A stretch of DNA of 64,000 bases from Ruminococcus sp. (lineage in GTDB: Bacteria > Bacillota > Clostridia > Lachnospirales > Lachnospiraceae): positions 13,919 through 77,918 of the forward strand of contig JAHHTL010000005.1 in the NCBI GenBank assembly GCA_020024635.1, read 5' to 3'. A program made the position numbers and the translations under genes. Below are positions 16,999 to 26,416 of the stretch, piece after piece. Each line of letters starts with the position of its first letter. Positions within the stretch are counted from its first letter, which is position 1. The notes under the pieces are model-generated. The model did not search any database, was not told the origin of the DNA, and was given only the letters and a program-made list of their open reading frames with translations.

Positions 16999-19900
16999 AT
17001 GAATTTTGCACATTTACATGTTCATACAGAATATAGTCTTCTGGATGGCTCAAACAAAATAAAAGAATATGTAGCAAGAGTAAAGGAACTTGGGATGAAC
17101 AGCGCGGCAATCACAGACCATGGAGTGATGTATGGAGTGATTGATTTTTATCGTGAAGCAAAAAAACAGGGAATCAATCCGATTTTAGGATGTGAGGTAT
17201 ATGTTGCACCAAATTCCAGATTTGACCGCGAGGTGACAGGGGGAGAAGATCGTTATTATCACCTGATTCTTCTTGCAGAAAACAACACAGGATATGCAAA
17301 TTTAATGAAAATTGTCTCCAAAGGATTTGTGGAGGGCTATTATTACAAACCAAGAGTGGACAAGTCAGTTTTAAACGAATATCATGAAGGAATTATTGCG
17401 TTGAGTGCATGTCTTGCAGGAGAAGTGCAGCGATATCTTACAAAAGGACTTTACGATGAAGCAAAGAAAAAGGCACTAGAATATGAAGAAATCTTTGGAA
17501 AAGGCAATTATTTTTTAGAACTTCAAGATCATGGGATTCCAGAACAAGCTCTTGTGAATCAACAACTCCTTAAAATGTCGAAGGAACTTGATATTGAGCT
17601 TGTGGCGACGAACGATGTGCATTACACATATGCCGAGGATGAAAAAGCACATGATATTTTATTGTGCATTCAGACAGGAAAAAAATTAGAAGATGAAAAT
17701 CGAATGCGCTATGTAGGAGGACAGTTTTATGTAAAGTCTCCGGAAGAGATGGCAGCATTGTTCCCATATGCTCTTGAAGCGCTGGAAAATACACAGCGAA
17801 TTGCAGATCGATGTAAAGTTGAGATCGAGTTTGGTGTAACAAAGCTTCCGAAATACGAAGTTCCAGATGGCATGACTTCTTGGGAATATCTAAACAAGCT
17901 TTGTGAGAAGGGACTAAAAAAGCACTATAAAGAAAACGCACAAGCGCACAAAGAACGATTAGACTATGAACTTAATGTCATCAAAAATATGGGTTATGTG
18001 GATTACTTTTTGATTGTATGGGATTTCATAAACTATGCGAAAGAACACGGAATTGCAGTAGGACCAGGAAGAGGATCAGCCGCCGGAAGTATTGTTTCTT
18101 ATTGTCTTGAAATTACCAATATAGATCCCATTCGATATCAATTGCTGTTTGAACGTTTTCTTAATCCCGAGCGTGTGTCTATGCCAGATATTGACGTGGA
18201 TTTTTGCTACGAAAGAAGACAAGAAGTGATCGATTATGTGGTTCGAAAATATGGAAAAGACAGAGTGGCACAGATTGTTACATTTGGTACATTAGCGGCA
18301 CGAGGTGTGATTCGTGATGTGGGGAGAGTTATGGATCTTCCCTATGCGTTTGTGGACAATATTGCAAAGATGATTCCAACCGAATTAAATATTACCATTG
18401 ATAAAGCGCTTACCATGAATCCGGAATTACGTAACACATATGAGACGGATCCACAAGTCAAATATTTGATTGATATGTCAAGACGTCTCGAAGGACTTCC
18501 AAGACACAGTTCCATGCATGCTGCGGGCGTTGTAATTAGCCAGAAAGCCGTGGATGAGTATGTTCCCCTGTCAAGAGCTTCTGATGGAACCATTACTACA
18601 CAATTTACCATGACCACATTAGAAGAACTAGGACTTTTAAAAATGGATTTCTTAGGACTTCGAACGTTGACTGTTATTCAAAATGCTGTATCTATGGCTA
18701 AAAGTAAAACACCACAGTTATCTATGGATACGATCGATTACAATGACAAACAGGTGTTGGATTATATTGGAACTGGAAAAACAGAAGGGATTTTCCAAAT
18801 AGAAAGTGCGGGAATGAAGAGCTTTATGAAGGAACTTAAGCCTTCCTCTCTGGAAGATATTATTGCGGGAATTGCATTGTATCGACCAGGCCCGATGGAT
18901 TTTATTCCTCAATATATTAAAGGAAAGACAGAGCCGTCTACCATCACTTATGACTGCCCACAGCTAGAATCCATCCTTTCGCCGACTTATGGATGTATTG
19001 TGTATCAAGAGCAAGTAATGCAAATTGTGCGTGATCTTGCAGGATATACATTAGGCAGAAGTGATCTTTTACGAAGAGCTATGTCCAAGAAAAAAGCAGA
19101 TGTGATGCAAAAAGAACGTGAAATTTTTGTGCATGGTGATAAAGAAAATGGCATTCCAGGGTGTGTTGCAAATGGAATTGAGGAAAAGACGGCAAATAAA
19201 ATCTATGATGATATGATTGATTTTGCAAAATATGCCTTCAATAAATCTCATGCGGCTGCCTATGCAGTTGTTTCTTATCAGACGGCTTATTTAAAATATT
19301 ATTATCCTGTAGAGTATATGGCAGCACTTATGACATCCGTTATTGAAAATCCACCAAAAGTTGCGGAATATATATACGCGTGCCGACAAATGAATATTCC
19401 CATTCTTCCACCAGATATTAATCGTGGAGTTGCAAATTTTTCTGTTGATCAAGAAGCTATCCGTTATGGATTGACAGCCATAAAAGGGGTAGGAAAGCCG
19501 GTTGTGGAATCCATTACGAAAGATCGAGAGGAATATGGCTTATTTAAAAATCTTGAAGATTTTATCAGTCGTATTTCAGCAAGAGGGACTTTGAATAAGC
19601 GCGTAATTGAAAACCTAATTAAAGCAGGTGCGCTGGATAGTTTAGATGGAACACGGAAACAATTTATGACAATCTATGTGCAAATCATCGATCATGTGAA
19701 TCAGGAAAAGAAATACAGCATGACAGGACAAATGTCCTTGTTTGATATGGTGGATGAGGAGCAGAAACAAGAGTTTCAGATTCGAATGCCAGATGTAGGA
19801 GAATATTCTAAAGAAACACTTTTGGCATTTGAAAAGGAAGTGTTAGGGATTTATATTAGTGGACATCCACTAGAAGAGTATGAAGATCATTGGAAGAAGA

Positions 19901-20472
19901 GTATCTCAGCGGTTGCAACAGAATTTCAATTAGATGAAGAGAATGGAAAGTCAAAAGTACGCGATGGGGCAAAAGAGATAATCGGCGGAATGATTATTGA
20001 CAAGACCATTAAGCACACACGTACCAATCAGATTATGGCATTTTTAACGCTAGAAGATTTAACCGGAACGGTAGAAATTGTGGTATTTCCAAGAGATTAC
20101 GAAAAAAATCGTGAGTATCTAGAAGTGGATAGCAAAGTATTTATAAGAGGAAGAGTTTCAGAGGAAGATGAAAGAGCAAGTAAATTGATTTGTGAAAAAA
20201 TAATCCCGTTTGAACAGAAGAAAAAAGAATTGTGGATTCAATTCCCTGATAAAGAAAGTTTTTTAAAAGAAGAAAATATCCTATATGGTTATCTGATCGA
20301 TAGCGAAGGAGACGACGAGATTGTAATATACTGTCACAAAGAACGGGCAGTGAAGCGACTTCCTAGAAATAAAAACATAAAAATAGATCCACAGATTTTA
20401 GGCCGACTGAGGAATGCTTACGGAGAAAATAGAGTGAAAGTGGTGGAAAAATCTATTGAAAATCACGTATAA
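16999..20472 (+). CDS. dnaE: DNA polymerase III alpha subunit, DnaE type
   Basis: Replicative DNA polymerase alpha subunit of 1157 aa. The PHP domain at the N-terminus (FAHLHVHTEYSLLDGSN, then ITDHGVMYG) keeps its metal-binding His residues. The polymerase palm shows GPGRGSAAGSIVSYCL and PDIDVDFCYERR with the catalytic Asp pair, followed by the third Asp region LKMDFLGLRTLTVI. Later blocks are the FNKSHAAAYA motif, tandem helix-hairpin-helix region (GLTAIKGVGKP), and an OB fold (IIGGMIIDKTIKHTRTN...MAFLTLEDLTGTVE). Start ATG at 16999 with GAGGTGAAG. In clostridia DnaE usually partners PolC; polC is not in this window. Confidence 0.97.
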   Translation: MNFAHLHVHTEYSLLDGSNKIKEYVARVKELGMNSAAITDHGVMYGVIDFYREAKKQGINPILGCEVYVAPNSRFDREVTGGEDRYYHLILLAENNTGYANLMKIVSKGFVEGYYYKPRVDKSVLNEYHEGIIALSACLAGEVQRYLTKGLYDEAKKKALEYEEIFGKGNYFLELQDHGIPEQALVNQQLLKMSKELDIELVATNDVHYTYAEDEKAHDILLCIQTGKKLEDENRMRYVGGQFYVKSPEEMAALFPYALEALENTQRIADRCKVEIEFGVTKLPKYEVPDGMTSWEYLNKLCEKGLKKHYKENAQAHKERLDYELNVIKNMGYVDYFLIVWDFINYAKEHGIAVGPGRGSAAGSIVSYCLEITNIDPIRYQLLFERFLNPERVSMPDIDVDFCYERRQEVIDYVVRKYGKDRVAQIVTFGTLAARGVIRDVGRVMDLPYAFVDNIAKMIPTELNITIDKALTMNPELRNTYETDPQVKYLIDMSRRLEGLPRHSSMHAAGVVISQKAVDEYVPLSRASDGTITTQFTMTTLEELGLLKMDFLGLRTLTVIQNAVSMAKSKTPQLSMDTIDYNDKQVLDYIGTGKTEGIFQIESAGMKSFMKELKPSSLEDIIAGIALYRPGPMDFIPQYIKGKTEPSTITYDCPQLESILSPTYGCIVYQEQVMQIVRDLAGYTLGRSDLLRRAMSKKKADVMQKEREIFVHGDKENGIPGCVANGIEEKTANKIYDDMIDFAKYAFNKSHAAAYAVVSYQTAYLKYYYPVEYMAALMTSVIENPPKVAEYIYACRQMNIPILPPDINRGVANFSVDQEAIRYGLTAIKGVGKPVVESITKDREEYGLFKNLEDFISRISARGTLNKRVIENLIKAGALDSLDGTRKQFMTIYVQIIDHVNQEKKYSMTGQMSLFDMVDEEQKQEFQIRMPDVGEYSKETLLAFEKEVLGIYISGHPLEEYEDHWKKSISAVATEFQLDEENGKSKVRDGAKEIIGGMIIDKTIKHTRTNQIMAFLTLEDLTGTVEIVVFPRDYEKNREYLEVDSKVFIRGRVSEEDERASKLICEKIIPFEQKKKELWIQFPDKESFLKEENILYGYLIDSEGDDEIVIYCHKERAVKRLPRNKNIKIDPQILGRLRNAYGENRVKVVEKSIENHV

Positions 20473-20573
20473 ATGTTATAGAATATCTTGGGAACGTTAA
20501 AAAAACATCAATGTTTTAAATAAAGAAAATAACAAATGAAATAACAAGTAGCAATAGAAAGGCGGTTAGTTTT

Positions 20574-21581
20574 ATGACAGACAAAAATGTGACAGTAATT
20601 GATGAAATCGAGGATCCAATTCGTACGATTGGGATTCTTACAAGTGGTGGAGATGCACCGGGAATGAATGCTGCGATTCGAGCAGTTACAAGAACAGCGC
20701 TTGCAAAAGGATTAAAGGTGCGCGGAATTCGAAGAGGGTATCATGGCCTCTTAAAAGAAGAGATTATTGATCTTTCAGCGAGAGACGTCTCCGATATCAT
20801 TCAAAGAGGGGGTACCGTTCTTCAAACTGCACGTTGTAAAGAAATGCGTACAGAAGAAGGACAACAAAAGGCAGCAGCTATCTGTAAAAAATATGGTATT
20901 GACGGATTGGTTGTTATTGGTGGTGATGGTTCTTTTGCAGGGGCACAGAAGTTATCGCATTTAGGGGTACGTACCATCGGACTTCCAGGTACGATTGATC
21001 TCGATATCGCCTGTACAGATTATACCATTGGATTTGATACTGCAGTAAATACAGCTATGGAAGCAATTGATAAAGTGCGAGACACATCCACTTCTCATGA
21101 AAGATGCAGCATTATAGAAGTTATGGGACGTGATGCAGGATATCTTGCACTTTGGTGTGGAATTGCAAATGGCGCAGAAAAGATCCTTATGCCTGAAAAA
21201 AATAACTATGATGAAGAAGAAATGATCAAAGATATTCTTATGAACAAACAACGTGGTAAGAAAAATTATATCATTATCAATGCAGAAGGAGTAGGAGATT
21301 CCATGAATCTTGCCAAGAGAATTGAGGCGGCAACTGGGATTGAGACAAGAGCTACCATTTTAGGACACATGCAGCGTGGTGGAAGCCCAACTTGTAAAGA
21401 TAGGGTGTACGCATCTACAATGGGAGCAATGGCAGTGGAACTTCTCTGTGCAGGAAAAGGAAACCGTGTTGTTGGATACAAAGGTGGAAAGTTTGTTGAT
21501 TTTGACATCGAGGAAGCATTGTCAATGAAGAAACAGATTCCTTCTCATCAGTATGAAATTGCAAAAATATTAGCGCTCTAG
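20574..21581 (+). CDS. pfkA: ATP-dependent 6-phosphofructokinase
   Basis: Commits fructose 6-phosphate to glycolysis. The 335-aa protein has a short N-terminal tail and then IGILTSGGDAPGMNAAIRA, with the ATP-site GGDGSFAGA (Gly at the position typical of ATP rather than PPi enzymes), the substrate motif EVMGRDAGYLAL and LGHMQRGGSPT. The catalytic motif reads TIDLD (residues 140-144) where the textbook enzyme has TIDND: both Asp residues remain but Asn is Leu. Downstream murI starts four nt after the stop, and DUF1934 follows, so this is a pfkA-murI-DUF1934 unit ending in a strong hairpin. Confidence 0.95.
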   Translation: MTDKNVTVIDEIEDPIRTIGILTSGGDAPGMNAAIRAVTRTALAKGLKVRGIRRGYHGLLKEEIIDLSARDVSDIIQRGGTVLQTARCKEMRTEEGQQKAAAICKKYGIDGLVVIGGDGSFAGAQKLSHLGVRTIGLPGTIDLDIACTDYTIGFDTAVNTAMEAIDKVRDTSTSHERCSIIEVMGRDAGYLALWCGIANGAEKILMPEKNNYDEEEMIKDILMNKQRGKKNYIIINAEGVGDSMNLAKRIEAATGIETRATILGHMQRGGSPTCKDRVYASTMGAMAVELLCAGKGNRVVGYKGGKFVDFDIEEALSMKKQIPSHQYEIAKILAL

Positions 21582-21584
21582 GAG

Positions 21585-22421
21585 ATGAGTAGTTTGGATA
21601 TAGAAAGTAAAAAGGCAGAACCAATTGGAGTCTTTGATTCCGGAGTAGGGGGACTTACTGTAGCATGCGAAATTGCCAGACAACTTCCCAAAGAGAATAT
21701 CGTTTATTTTGGAGATACGGCACGTGTTCCATATGGAAGCAAATCAAAAGATACCATTATACGGTTTTCAGAACAGATTATCCGTTTCCTTGCAAAAAAA
21801 CATGTAAAAGCCATTGTCATTGCATGCAATACGGCAAGTGCTCTTGCACTGGAAACGGTCAGAGATCAGTTTGATATCCCGATTTTAGGGGTTGTGATTC
21901 CAGGGGCGAGGGCGGCAGTAGCAGCTACAAAGAATTTGAAGGTAGGTGTCATTGGCACAGAAGCTACTGTTAGAAGTAAGATGTATACCAAAAATATCCA
22001 AAAGATGAACCCTAAAGTTGAAGTGATAGAAAAAGCATGTCCATTATTTGTTCCATTGGTGGAAGAAGGGTTTCGTGAACATCATATTACGGACGAGGCA
22101 ATCCATTACTATTTAGAATCTATGAAAGATACCAGGATTGATGCCATGATTCTAGGGTGTACGCATTATCCTCTTCTTAGGACAAAGATTCAACAATATG
22201 TAGGGGAAAATATTCAGATTGTAAATCCGGCCTATGAGACGGCGATGGAGCTGAAAGAGCTACTAACATGTCAAGGAATTGCAAACACAGGAAAAGAGCA
22301 GTCATGTAGTAAATACGAATTTTATGTCAGTGATGCGGCAGAAAAATTTCGTGATTTTGCAAATTCTGTTATGCCGTTCGATGTTCCAAAGACCAACATT
22401 GTCAATATAGAAGAATATTAA
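21585..22421 (+). CDS. murI: Glutamate racemase
   Basis: Makes D-glutamate for peptidoglycan. The sequence has GVFDSGVGGLTV with catalytic Asp, YFGDTARVPYGSK, IACNTASALAL with the first catalytic Cys, and LGCTHYPLL with the second Cys and His. About 278 aa. The start is ambiguous: ATG at 21585 touches the AGGAG with no spacer, while the TTG at 21594 has AGGAG at nine nt and may be the real start, removing three residues. It follows pfkA by three nt, so it depends on coupled translation or the shared transcript. Confidence 0.95.
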   Translation: MSSLDIESKKAEPIGVFDSGVGGLTVACEIARQLPKENIVYFGDTARVPYGSKSKDTIIRFSEQIIRFLAKKHVKAIVIACNTASALALETVRDQFDIPILGVVIPGARAAVAATKNLKVGVIGTEATVRSKMYTKNIQKMNPKVEVIEKACPLFVPLVEEGFREHHITDEAIHYYLESMKDTRIDAMILGCTHYPLLRTKIQQYVGENIQIVNPAYETAMELKELLTCQGIANTGKEQSCSKYEFYVSDAAEKFRDFANSVMPFDVPKTNIVNIEEY

Positions 22422-22432
22422 AGGGGAGTACT

Positions 22433-22897
22433 ATGACAAAAGATGTACTGGTTAGTATATCAGGTATGCATACCCAACTGCTTCCTGAACTGACCGAGGA
22501 AGGAAATGAATCCATTGAAACGATAACGCCAGCGCTCTATTATAATAAAAATGAGAAGCACTATATTCTTTATAGTGAAATTGCAGAAGGCGAAACACGT
22601 GAGACAAAAAACAAAATCAAAATATCCAAAGATGGAAGTGTTGAAGTAATGAAGAGCGGCGTTTCGAATACACATATGATTTTTCGTCAGAATGAAAAAA
22701 ATCTAACGTACTATCAGACACCGTTTGGACAACTTTTAGTTGGTGTCAATACAAAAAAATTGGATGTAAAAGAAGAAGAAGAAAAGATAGAAGTGAATAT
22801 AGAATATGAACTGGAAGTGAATCATGAGCCGATGGCAGAATGTGAGATTAAACTGGGAGTTTATTCAAAAGGAAATGATTCTATCCTAAAGGTATAA
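22433..22897 (+). CDS. DUF1934 beta-barrel protein
   Basis: A 154-aa protein of the DUF1934 (YwiB-like) family, small lipocalin-like beta barrels of unknown function. Recognisable are the opening KDVLVSISGMHT, the strand ALYYNKNEKHYILYSE, TKNKIKISKDGSVEVMKSG and the F-x-Q-N-E-K-N-LTYYQTPFGQLLVGV block. It is soluble, with no signal peptide. It follows murI by 11 nt with GGGGAGT as ribosome-binding site and is the last gene of the unit, closed by a strong terminator. In other Firmicutes the family is often near argS or wall genes; a precise role is not known. Confidence 0.85.
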   Translation: MTKDVLVSISGMHTQLLPELTEEGNESIETITPALYYNKNEKHYILYSEIAEGETRETKNKIKISKDGSVEVMKSGVSNTHMIFRQNEKNLTYYQTPFGQLLVGVNTKKLDVKEEEEKIEVNIEYELEVNHEPMAECEIKLGVYSKGNDSILKV

Positions 22898-22900
22898 TAA

Positions 22901-22931
22901 AAAGGCTGATCAAACGATCGGCCTTTTTATG
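22901..22931. terminator. Bidirectional terminator after DUF1934
   Basis: AAAGGCTGATC (22901-22911) pairs with GATCGGCCTTT (22916-22926), one G-U pair, 4-nt loop, flanked by A's on the left and T's on the right. It serves the plus unit and the convergent minus gene. Confidence 0.88.
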
Positions 22932-22943
22932 CATACCAGAATA

Positions 22944-23387
22944 TTATTTAGAAGATTTCTTGCTGAAGAATCTTCTTTTCTTTTTTTGAGGAACCTCCAG
23001 TGGTCCACGAACACCTCGTACTTTTGAAATATAAATCCCACTGATTGTTGCTTTAATTTCCTTCTTTACTGGAATGAGAGGGAAAATATTAGCATCACAC
23101 ATAAATGTTGCAATCTTTGGTCCTACTTTTCCTTTTACAACTAGTACTTTAGAACGTCTTAAATATTTTGGCGTATTTTCAATGACGATCGTCGGGAAAC
23201 CAGCATCTCTTAATCGCATCTTTCCCTTATCAATAACAAGCATAGTAACTTGTTGTGCCATTGCATCTAACTGTTGCTGTTGTGCTGCACGTTTCTTCTC
23301 TGCTTTCTTTCCAACAAAGTATAAAGCTATAAGTACAATCGTCAGAACAACGAGGACAATGAGCATTATTTTTAAACCTAAACTCAC
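22944..23387 (-). CDS. Single-pass membrane protein of unknown function, 147 aa
   Basis: One transmembrane helix (about residues 5-25, MSLGLKIMLIVLVVLTIVL...) is followed by a basic, Gln-rich linker and a soluble beta-rich domain containing MLVIDKGKMRLRDAGFPTIVIENTPKY, KVLVVKGKVGPKIATFMCD and a very basic tail (KKKRRFFSKKSSK). The tail and the lack of a signal cleavage site suggest a cytoplasmic C-terminal domain (positive-inside reasoning). No known catalytic motif. It is a monocistronic minus-strand gene with AGGAGGG before the ATG. I recognise it as a type seen in Lachnospiraceae but can assign no function. Confidence 0.8.
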   Translation of the reverse strand: MSLGLKIMLIVLVVLTIVLIALYFVGKKAEKKRAAQQQQLDAMAQQVTMLVIDKGKMRLRDAGFPTIVIENTPKYLRRSKVLVVKGKVGPKIATFMCDANIFPLIPVKKEIKATISGIYISKVRGVRGPLEVPQKKKRRFFSKKSSK

Positions 23388-23481
23388 AATGAACCCTCCT
23401 ATCTATACTCTTTTCCGCAATTATGCAAGTAACATTGTAACATTGTTTCTATGGAAGTGCAAGTAATTTGGCAGTTTAGGG

Positions 23482-23510
23482 TTACTTTTCCTGTAGGAAA
23501 AGTGTATAAT
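23482..23510 (+). promoter_or_regulatory. cls promoter with 20-bp operator-like palindrome
   Basis: TTACTT (23482-23487) and TATAAT (23505-23510) are 17 nt apart. Between and over them lies a perfect 8-bp-arm inverted repeat, ACTTTTCC-TGTA-GGAAAAGT (23484-23503). A repressor bound there would block RNA polymerase. No T-run follows, so it is not a terminator. Confidence 0.7.
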
Positions 23511-23549
23511 CAAATAGTCTATATATTACAAAAAGGGGGATGAAATATT

Positions 23550-25025
23550 ATGGTAGAGACGATAGGGAATGGGATTCTAAATTTTTTTAATTTCATAATG
23601 GACAATATTGTCGTGATCAATTGTATGTTTGCCCTTGTTATCATCTTTTTTCAGCGTAGAAATCCTCAGACGGTATGGACATGGCTTTTACTTTTATATT
23701 TTATTCCAGTTGTGGGCTTTATTTTGTACTTGATTATTGGACAGGATTTCAATAAAACTAGGATGTTTAAGGCAAAAGAGATAGAAGGGGAATTAAAATA
23801 TGCAGTTCGTCATCAGGAAGAAAGGATTTATCGGAAAAAACTTAATTTAAAGAATCCGGTTCTTACTAGATTTCAAGATCTTATTTTATATAACCTAGAA
23901 GCGGGACAAGCGGTACTTACTGACAATAATGATATTCGTATTTATACAGATGGCAAGGAAAAATTTCGAGCATTGATTCAGGAACTTAAAAAAGCAAAAT
24001 GCTATATTCATATACAATACTATATTTTTCGGAATGATGAGTTATGGCAGGCGATTGAACCGGTACTGATTCAAAAAGCAAAAGATGGAGTTGAAATCAG
24101 AGTTTTATTTGATAGTATGGGATGTCGCTCCATGCACAACAAAGATTGGGAACACTTAGAAGAGGCGGGAATAGAGGTGGCAGAGTTTTTCCCGGCATTA
24201 TTTGGAAAACTCCAACTTCGTGTCAATTATAGAAATCATAGAAAAATTGTCGTAATTGATGGACGTGTAGGCTTTGTAGGTGGCTTTAACGTTGGAAGAG
24301 AATATTTGGGATTGGATGAGAAATTTGGTTATTGGAGAGATACGCATCTTTGTATTGAAGGGGCGGCTGTAACGGCGTTGGCAGTTCGATTTGTTTTGGA
24401 TTGGAATTATGCGGCAAAAGAAAATTTGTTTTTGGCAGATAAACTATTTGATATTCCTACATATGAGCGAAAAGGTCATGATCCAGTGCAGATTATCTCA
24501 AGCGGACCAGATTCAGAGACAAAGACGATCCATGATAATTATTTAAGAATGATTCACAGAGCAACAGATCATGTATACATTCAGACACCATACTTTATTC
24601 CAGATGATTCCATTTTAGATGCCCTTAAAATTGCGGCAAAATCGGGGATTGATGTGCGAATTATGATTCCATGTAAACCAGATCATCCATTTGTGTATTG
24701 GGCAACTTATTCCTATATAGGAGAAATGATCCAGGCAGGGGCAAAATGCTATGTATATAACAATGGTTTCTTACACGCAAAGACATTAAGTATTGATGGG
24801 ATGGTTGCATGTGTGGGAACAGCAAATATGGATTTTAGAAGTTTTGGACTTAACTTTGAGGTCAACGCAGTGATTTACAGTGAAGGAACCGTGCAAAAAT
24901 TAGAAAACGCATTTGAAAATGACATGAATTACTGTACATTGATTACAAGAAAGAAATATGACGAAAGAAAGTTAATTGTCCGAATGAAAGAACAGATTTC
25001 CAGATTGTTATCACCGTTGTTGTGA
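23550..25025 (+). CDS. cls: Cardiolipin synthase, PLD family
   Basis: Condenses two phosphatidylglycerol molecules to cardiolipin at the membrane. The 491-aa protein starts with two membrane helices (INCMFALVIIFFQRRNPQ..., then VGFILYLIIGQDF, the PLDc_N region), followed by two phospholipase-D HKD motifs: NHRKIVVIDGRVGFVGGFN and LHAKTLSIDGMVACVGTAN. Both keep His, Lys and Asp. Length is normal. The AAGGGGGA ribosome-binding site precedes the ATG at 23550. It is transcribed alone from a promoter that carries a 20-bp palindrome, suggesting specific control. Confidence 0.95.
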   Translation: MVETIGNGILNFFNFIMDNIVVINCMFALVIIFFQRRNPQTVWTWLLLLYFIPVVGFILYLIIGQDFNKTRMFKAKEIEGELKYAVRHQEERIYRKKLNLKNPVLTRFQDLILYNLEAGQAVLTDNNDIRIYTDGKEKFRALIQELKKAKCYIHIQYYIFRNDELWQAIEPVLIQKAKDGVEIRVLFDSMGCRSMHNKDWEHLEEAGIEVAEFFPALFGKLQLRVNYRNHRKIVVIDGRVGFVGGFNVGREYLGLDEKFGYWRDTHLCIEGAAVTALAVRFVLDWNYAAKENLFLADKLFDIPTYERKGHDPVQIISSGPDSETKTIHDNYLRMIHRATDHVYIQTPYFIPDDSILDALKIAAKSGIDVRIMIPCKPDHPFVYWATYSYIGEMIQAGAKCYVYNNGFLHAKTLSIDGMVACVGTANMDFRSFGLNFEVNAVIYSEGTVQKLENAFENDMNYCTLITRKKYDERKLIVRMKEQISRLLSPLL

Positions 25026-25140
25026 AATAAGTATGAAAATCCTTTTCAGATCAGAGAAAGTATGATATAACGGAAAGGTATGTATAGCATGACAGCTTAG
25101 AGAGTTCTATCACGGAGAGTGGTAGCTATAGGAGGACGAG

Positions 25141-26217
25141 ATGAAAAAAAGAATATTAACACTGATTGTTAGTGCGCTTGCAGCAGTATCAGTTGTTGGA
25201 TGCGGCAGCAAGATTTCAAATGATAATATTACAATTACACAGTATAAAAAACTGGAAATTCCAGAAATAGATAAATGGGAAGTAACGCCAGAGCAAATTG
25301 ATCAGATTATTCAAGCACAGCTTTATGCAACTGCCAAAAGAGAACCAATTACGGATCGACCGGCTCAAAATGGAGATATTGTAAATATCGATTTTACAGG
25401 AGCTATTGATGGAGTGGAGTTTGAAGGAGGAAAAGCACAAGGTTCGGAATTAGAACTAGGATCTGGAAGTTTTATTGGAGCTACAAAAGATCATAAAGGC
25501 TTTGAGGAACAGGTTGTGGGACATAAAACCGGAGAGGAATTTGATATTACGGTACAGTTTCCAGAAGTCTATCCTAACAATCCAGACATGCAAAATAAAG
25601 TCGCTGTTTTCCATATTAAATTAAATGAAATTATTAAGCAGACCATTCCAGAACTTACAGACGAGTGGGTAACGGAAAATATCGATGATGCAAAGACAGT
25701 AAAAGAATATAAAAAATCGATAGAAAAAGAGCAAGAAAAAGAGCTTCGAATCAGGGAAGAAAAAGATCTTCGTGCAGCAGTATTAGAGGCATTTACAGAC
25801 AAGATTACGGTAAAGAAATTCCCAAAGGCAGAAGTAGATCAGCAGAAAAAAGAAATTACAGATTATTATACTTCAATGGCAGAAGCGTATAATATGGAGT
25901 TTGAGGATTTTCTCACTCAGTTCATGAACATGACAAAGGAAGATTATGATAAAGAAGTAAAAAATGCAGCAGAATTTGCAGTAAAGAGAAAATTGGGAGT
26001 AGAATTATTGGCAAAAGAGAAGAAGCTTGTGTCTGATAAACGCTACAAAGAAAAATTAAAAGAACTTGTTAAGAGTACTGGATTTGAAGATGAAAATGCA
26101 CTTATGGAAGGAATCGGAAAAGACAAAGTAAAATATGCAATTACAGAAGAAATCGTAGCAGATTACTTAGGGGAAAGTTGCATACAGATTGAAAAGAAAC
26201 CTCCTGTAGAGAAATAA
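25141..26217 (+). CDS. Exported trigger-factor-like peptidyl-prolyl isomerase lipoprotein
   Basis: A 358-aa protein with a signal peptide and lipobox (VSVVGC, Cys at about 21), then a FKBP-type PPIase domain (NGDIVNIDFTGAIDGVEFEGGKA, residues about 78-165, with LGSGSFI and GEEFDITVQFPEVYPN) and a C-terminal helical region resembling the trigger factor chaperone arms (about 170-350). The ribosome-binding N-terminal domain of trigger factor is absent and replaced by the lipoprotein leader. It probably folds proteins on the outer face of the membrane, analogous in place to PrsA but with a different fold. It has an AGGAGG site and its own strong terminator. Confidence 0.88.
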   Translation: MKKRILTLIVSALAAVSVVGCGSKISNDNITITQYKKLEIPEIDKWEVTPEQIDQIIQAQLYATAKREPITDRPAQNGDIVNIDFTGAIDGVEFEGGKAQGSELELGSGSFIGATKDHKGFEEQVVGHKTGEEFDITVQFPEVYPNNPDMQNKVAVFHIKLNEIIKQTIPELTDEWVTENIDDAKTVKEYKKSIEKEQEKELRIREEKDLRAAVLEAFTDKITVKKFPKAEVDQQKKEITDYYTSMAEAYNMEFEDFLTQFMNMTKEDYDKEVKNAAEFAVKRKLGVELLAKEKKLVSDKRYKEKLKELVKSTGFEDENALMEGIGKDKVKYAITEEIVADYLGESCIQIEKKPPVEK

Positions 26218-26231
26218 ATAATGACAGTCTT

Positions 26232-26280
26232 TGCAAAGGGCGGAGTTTGATTTTTAGGAATCAAGCTCCGCTTTTGCAGT
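26232..26280 (+). terminator. Terminator after the trigger-factor-like gene
   Basis: GCGGAGTTTGATT (26240-26252) pairs with AATCAAGCTCCGC (26259-26271) with one mismatch and a small loop, followed by TTTTGCAGTTTT. The next gene converges from the right. Confidence 0.85.
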
Positions 26281-26416
26281 TTTACTGTATAAGAAATTTA
26301 TTTAGTACAGGGAGATTTATTGCATGGAATTCTACTCTTTTTCTTACAAATTTCTCCTATTGGAAAGCCACCAAAAACAATAGTTGTATAGTCTATGTCA
26401 GATGGCTTGTCATAAT

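Noticed and set aside
23430..23445. Direct repeat TAACATTG-TAACATTG before cls
   Set aside because: Only two short copies in AT-rich DNA, 37 nt or more from the -35 box; too short to claim as a regulatory or mobile element.
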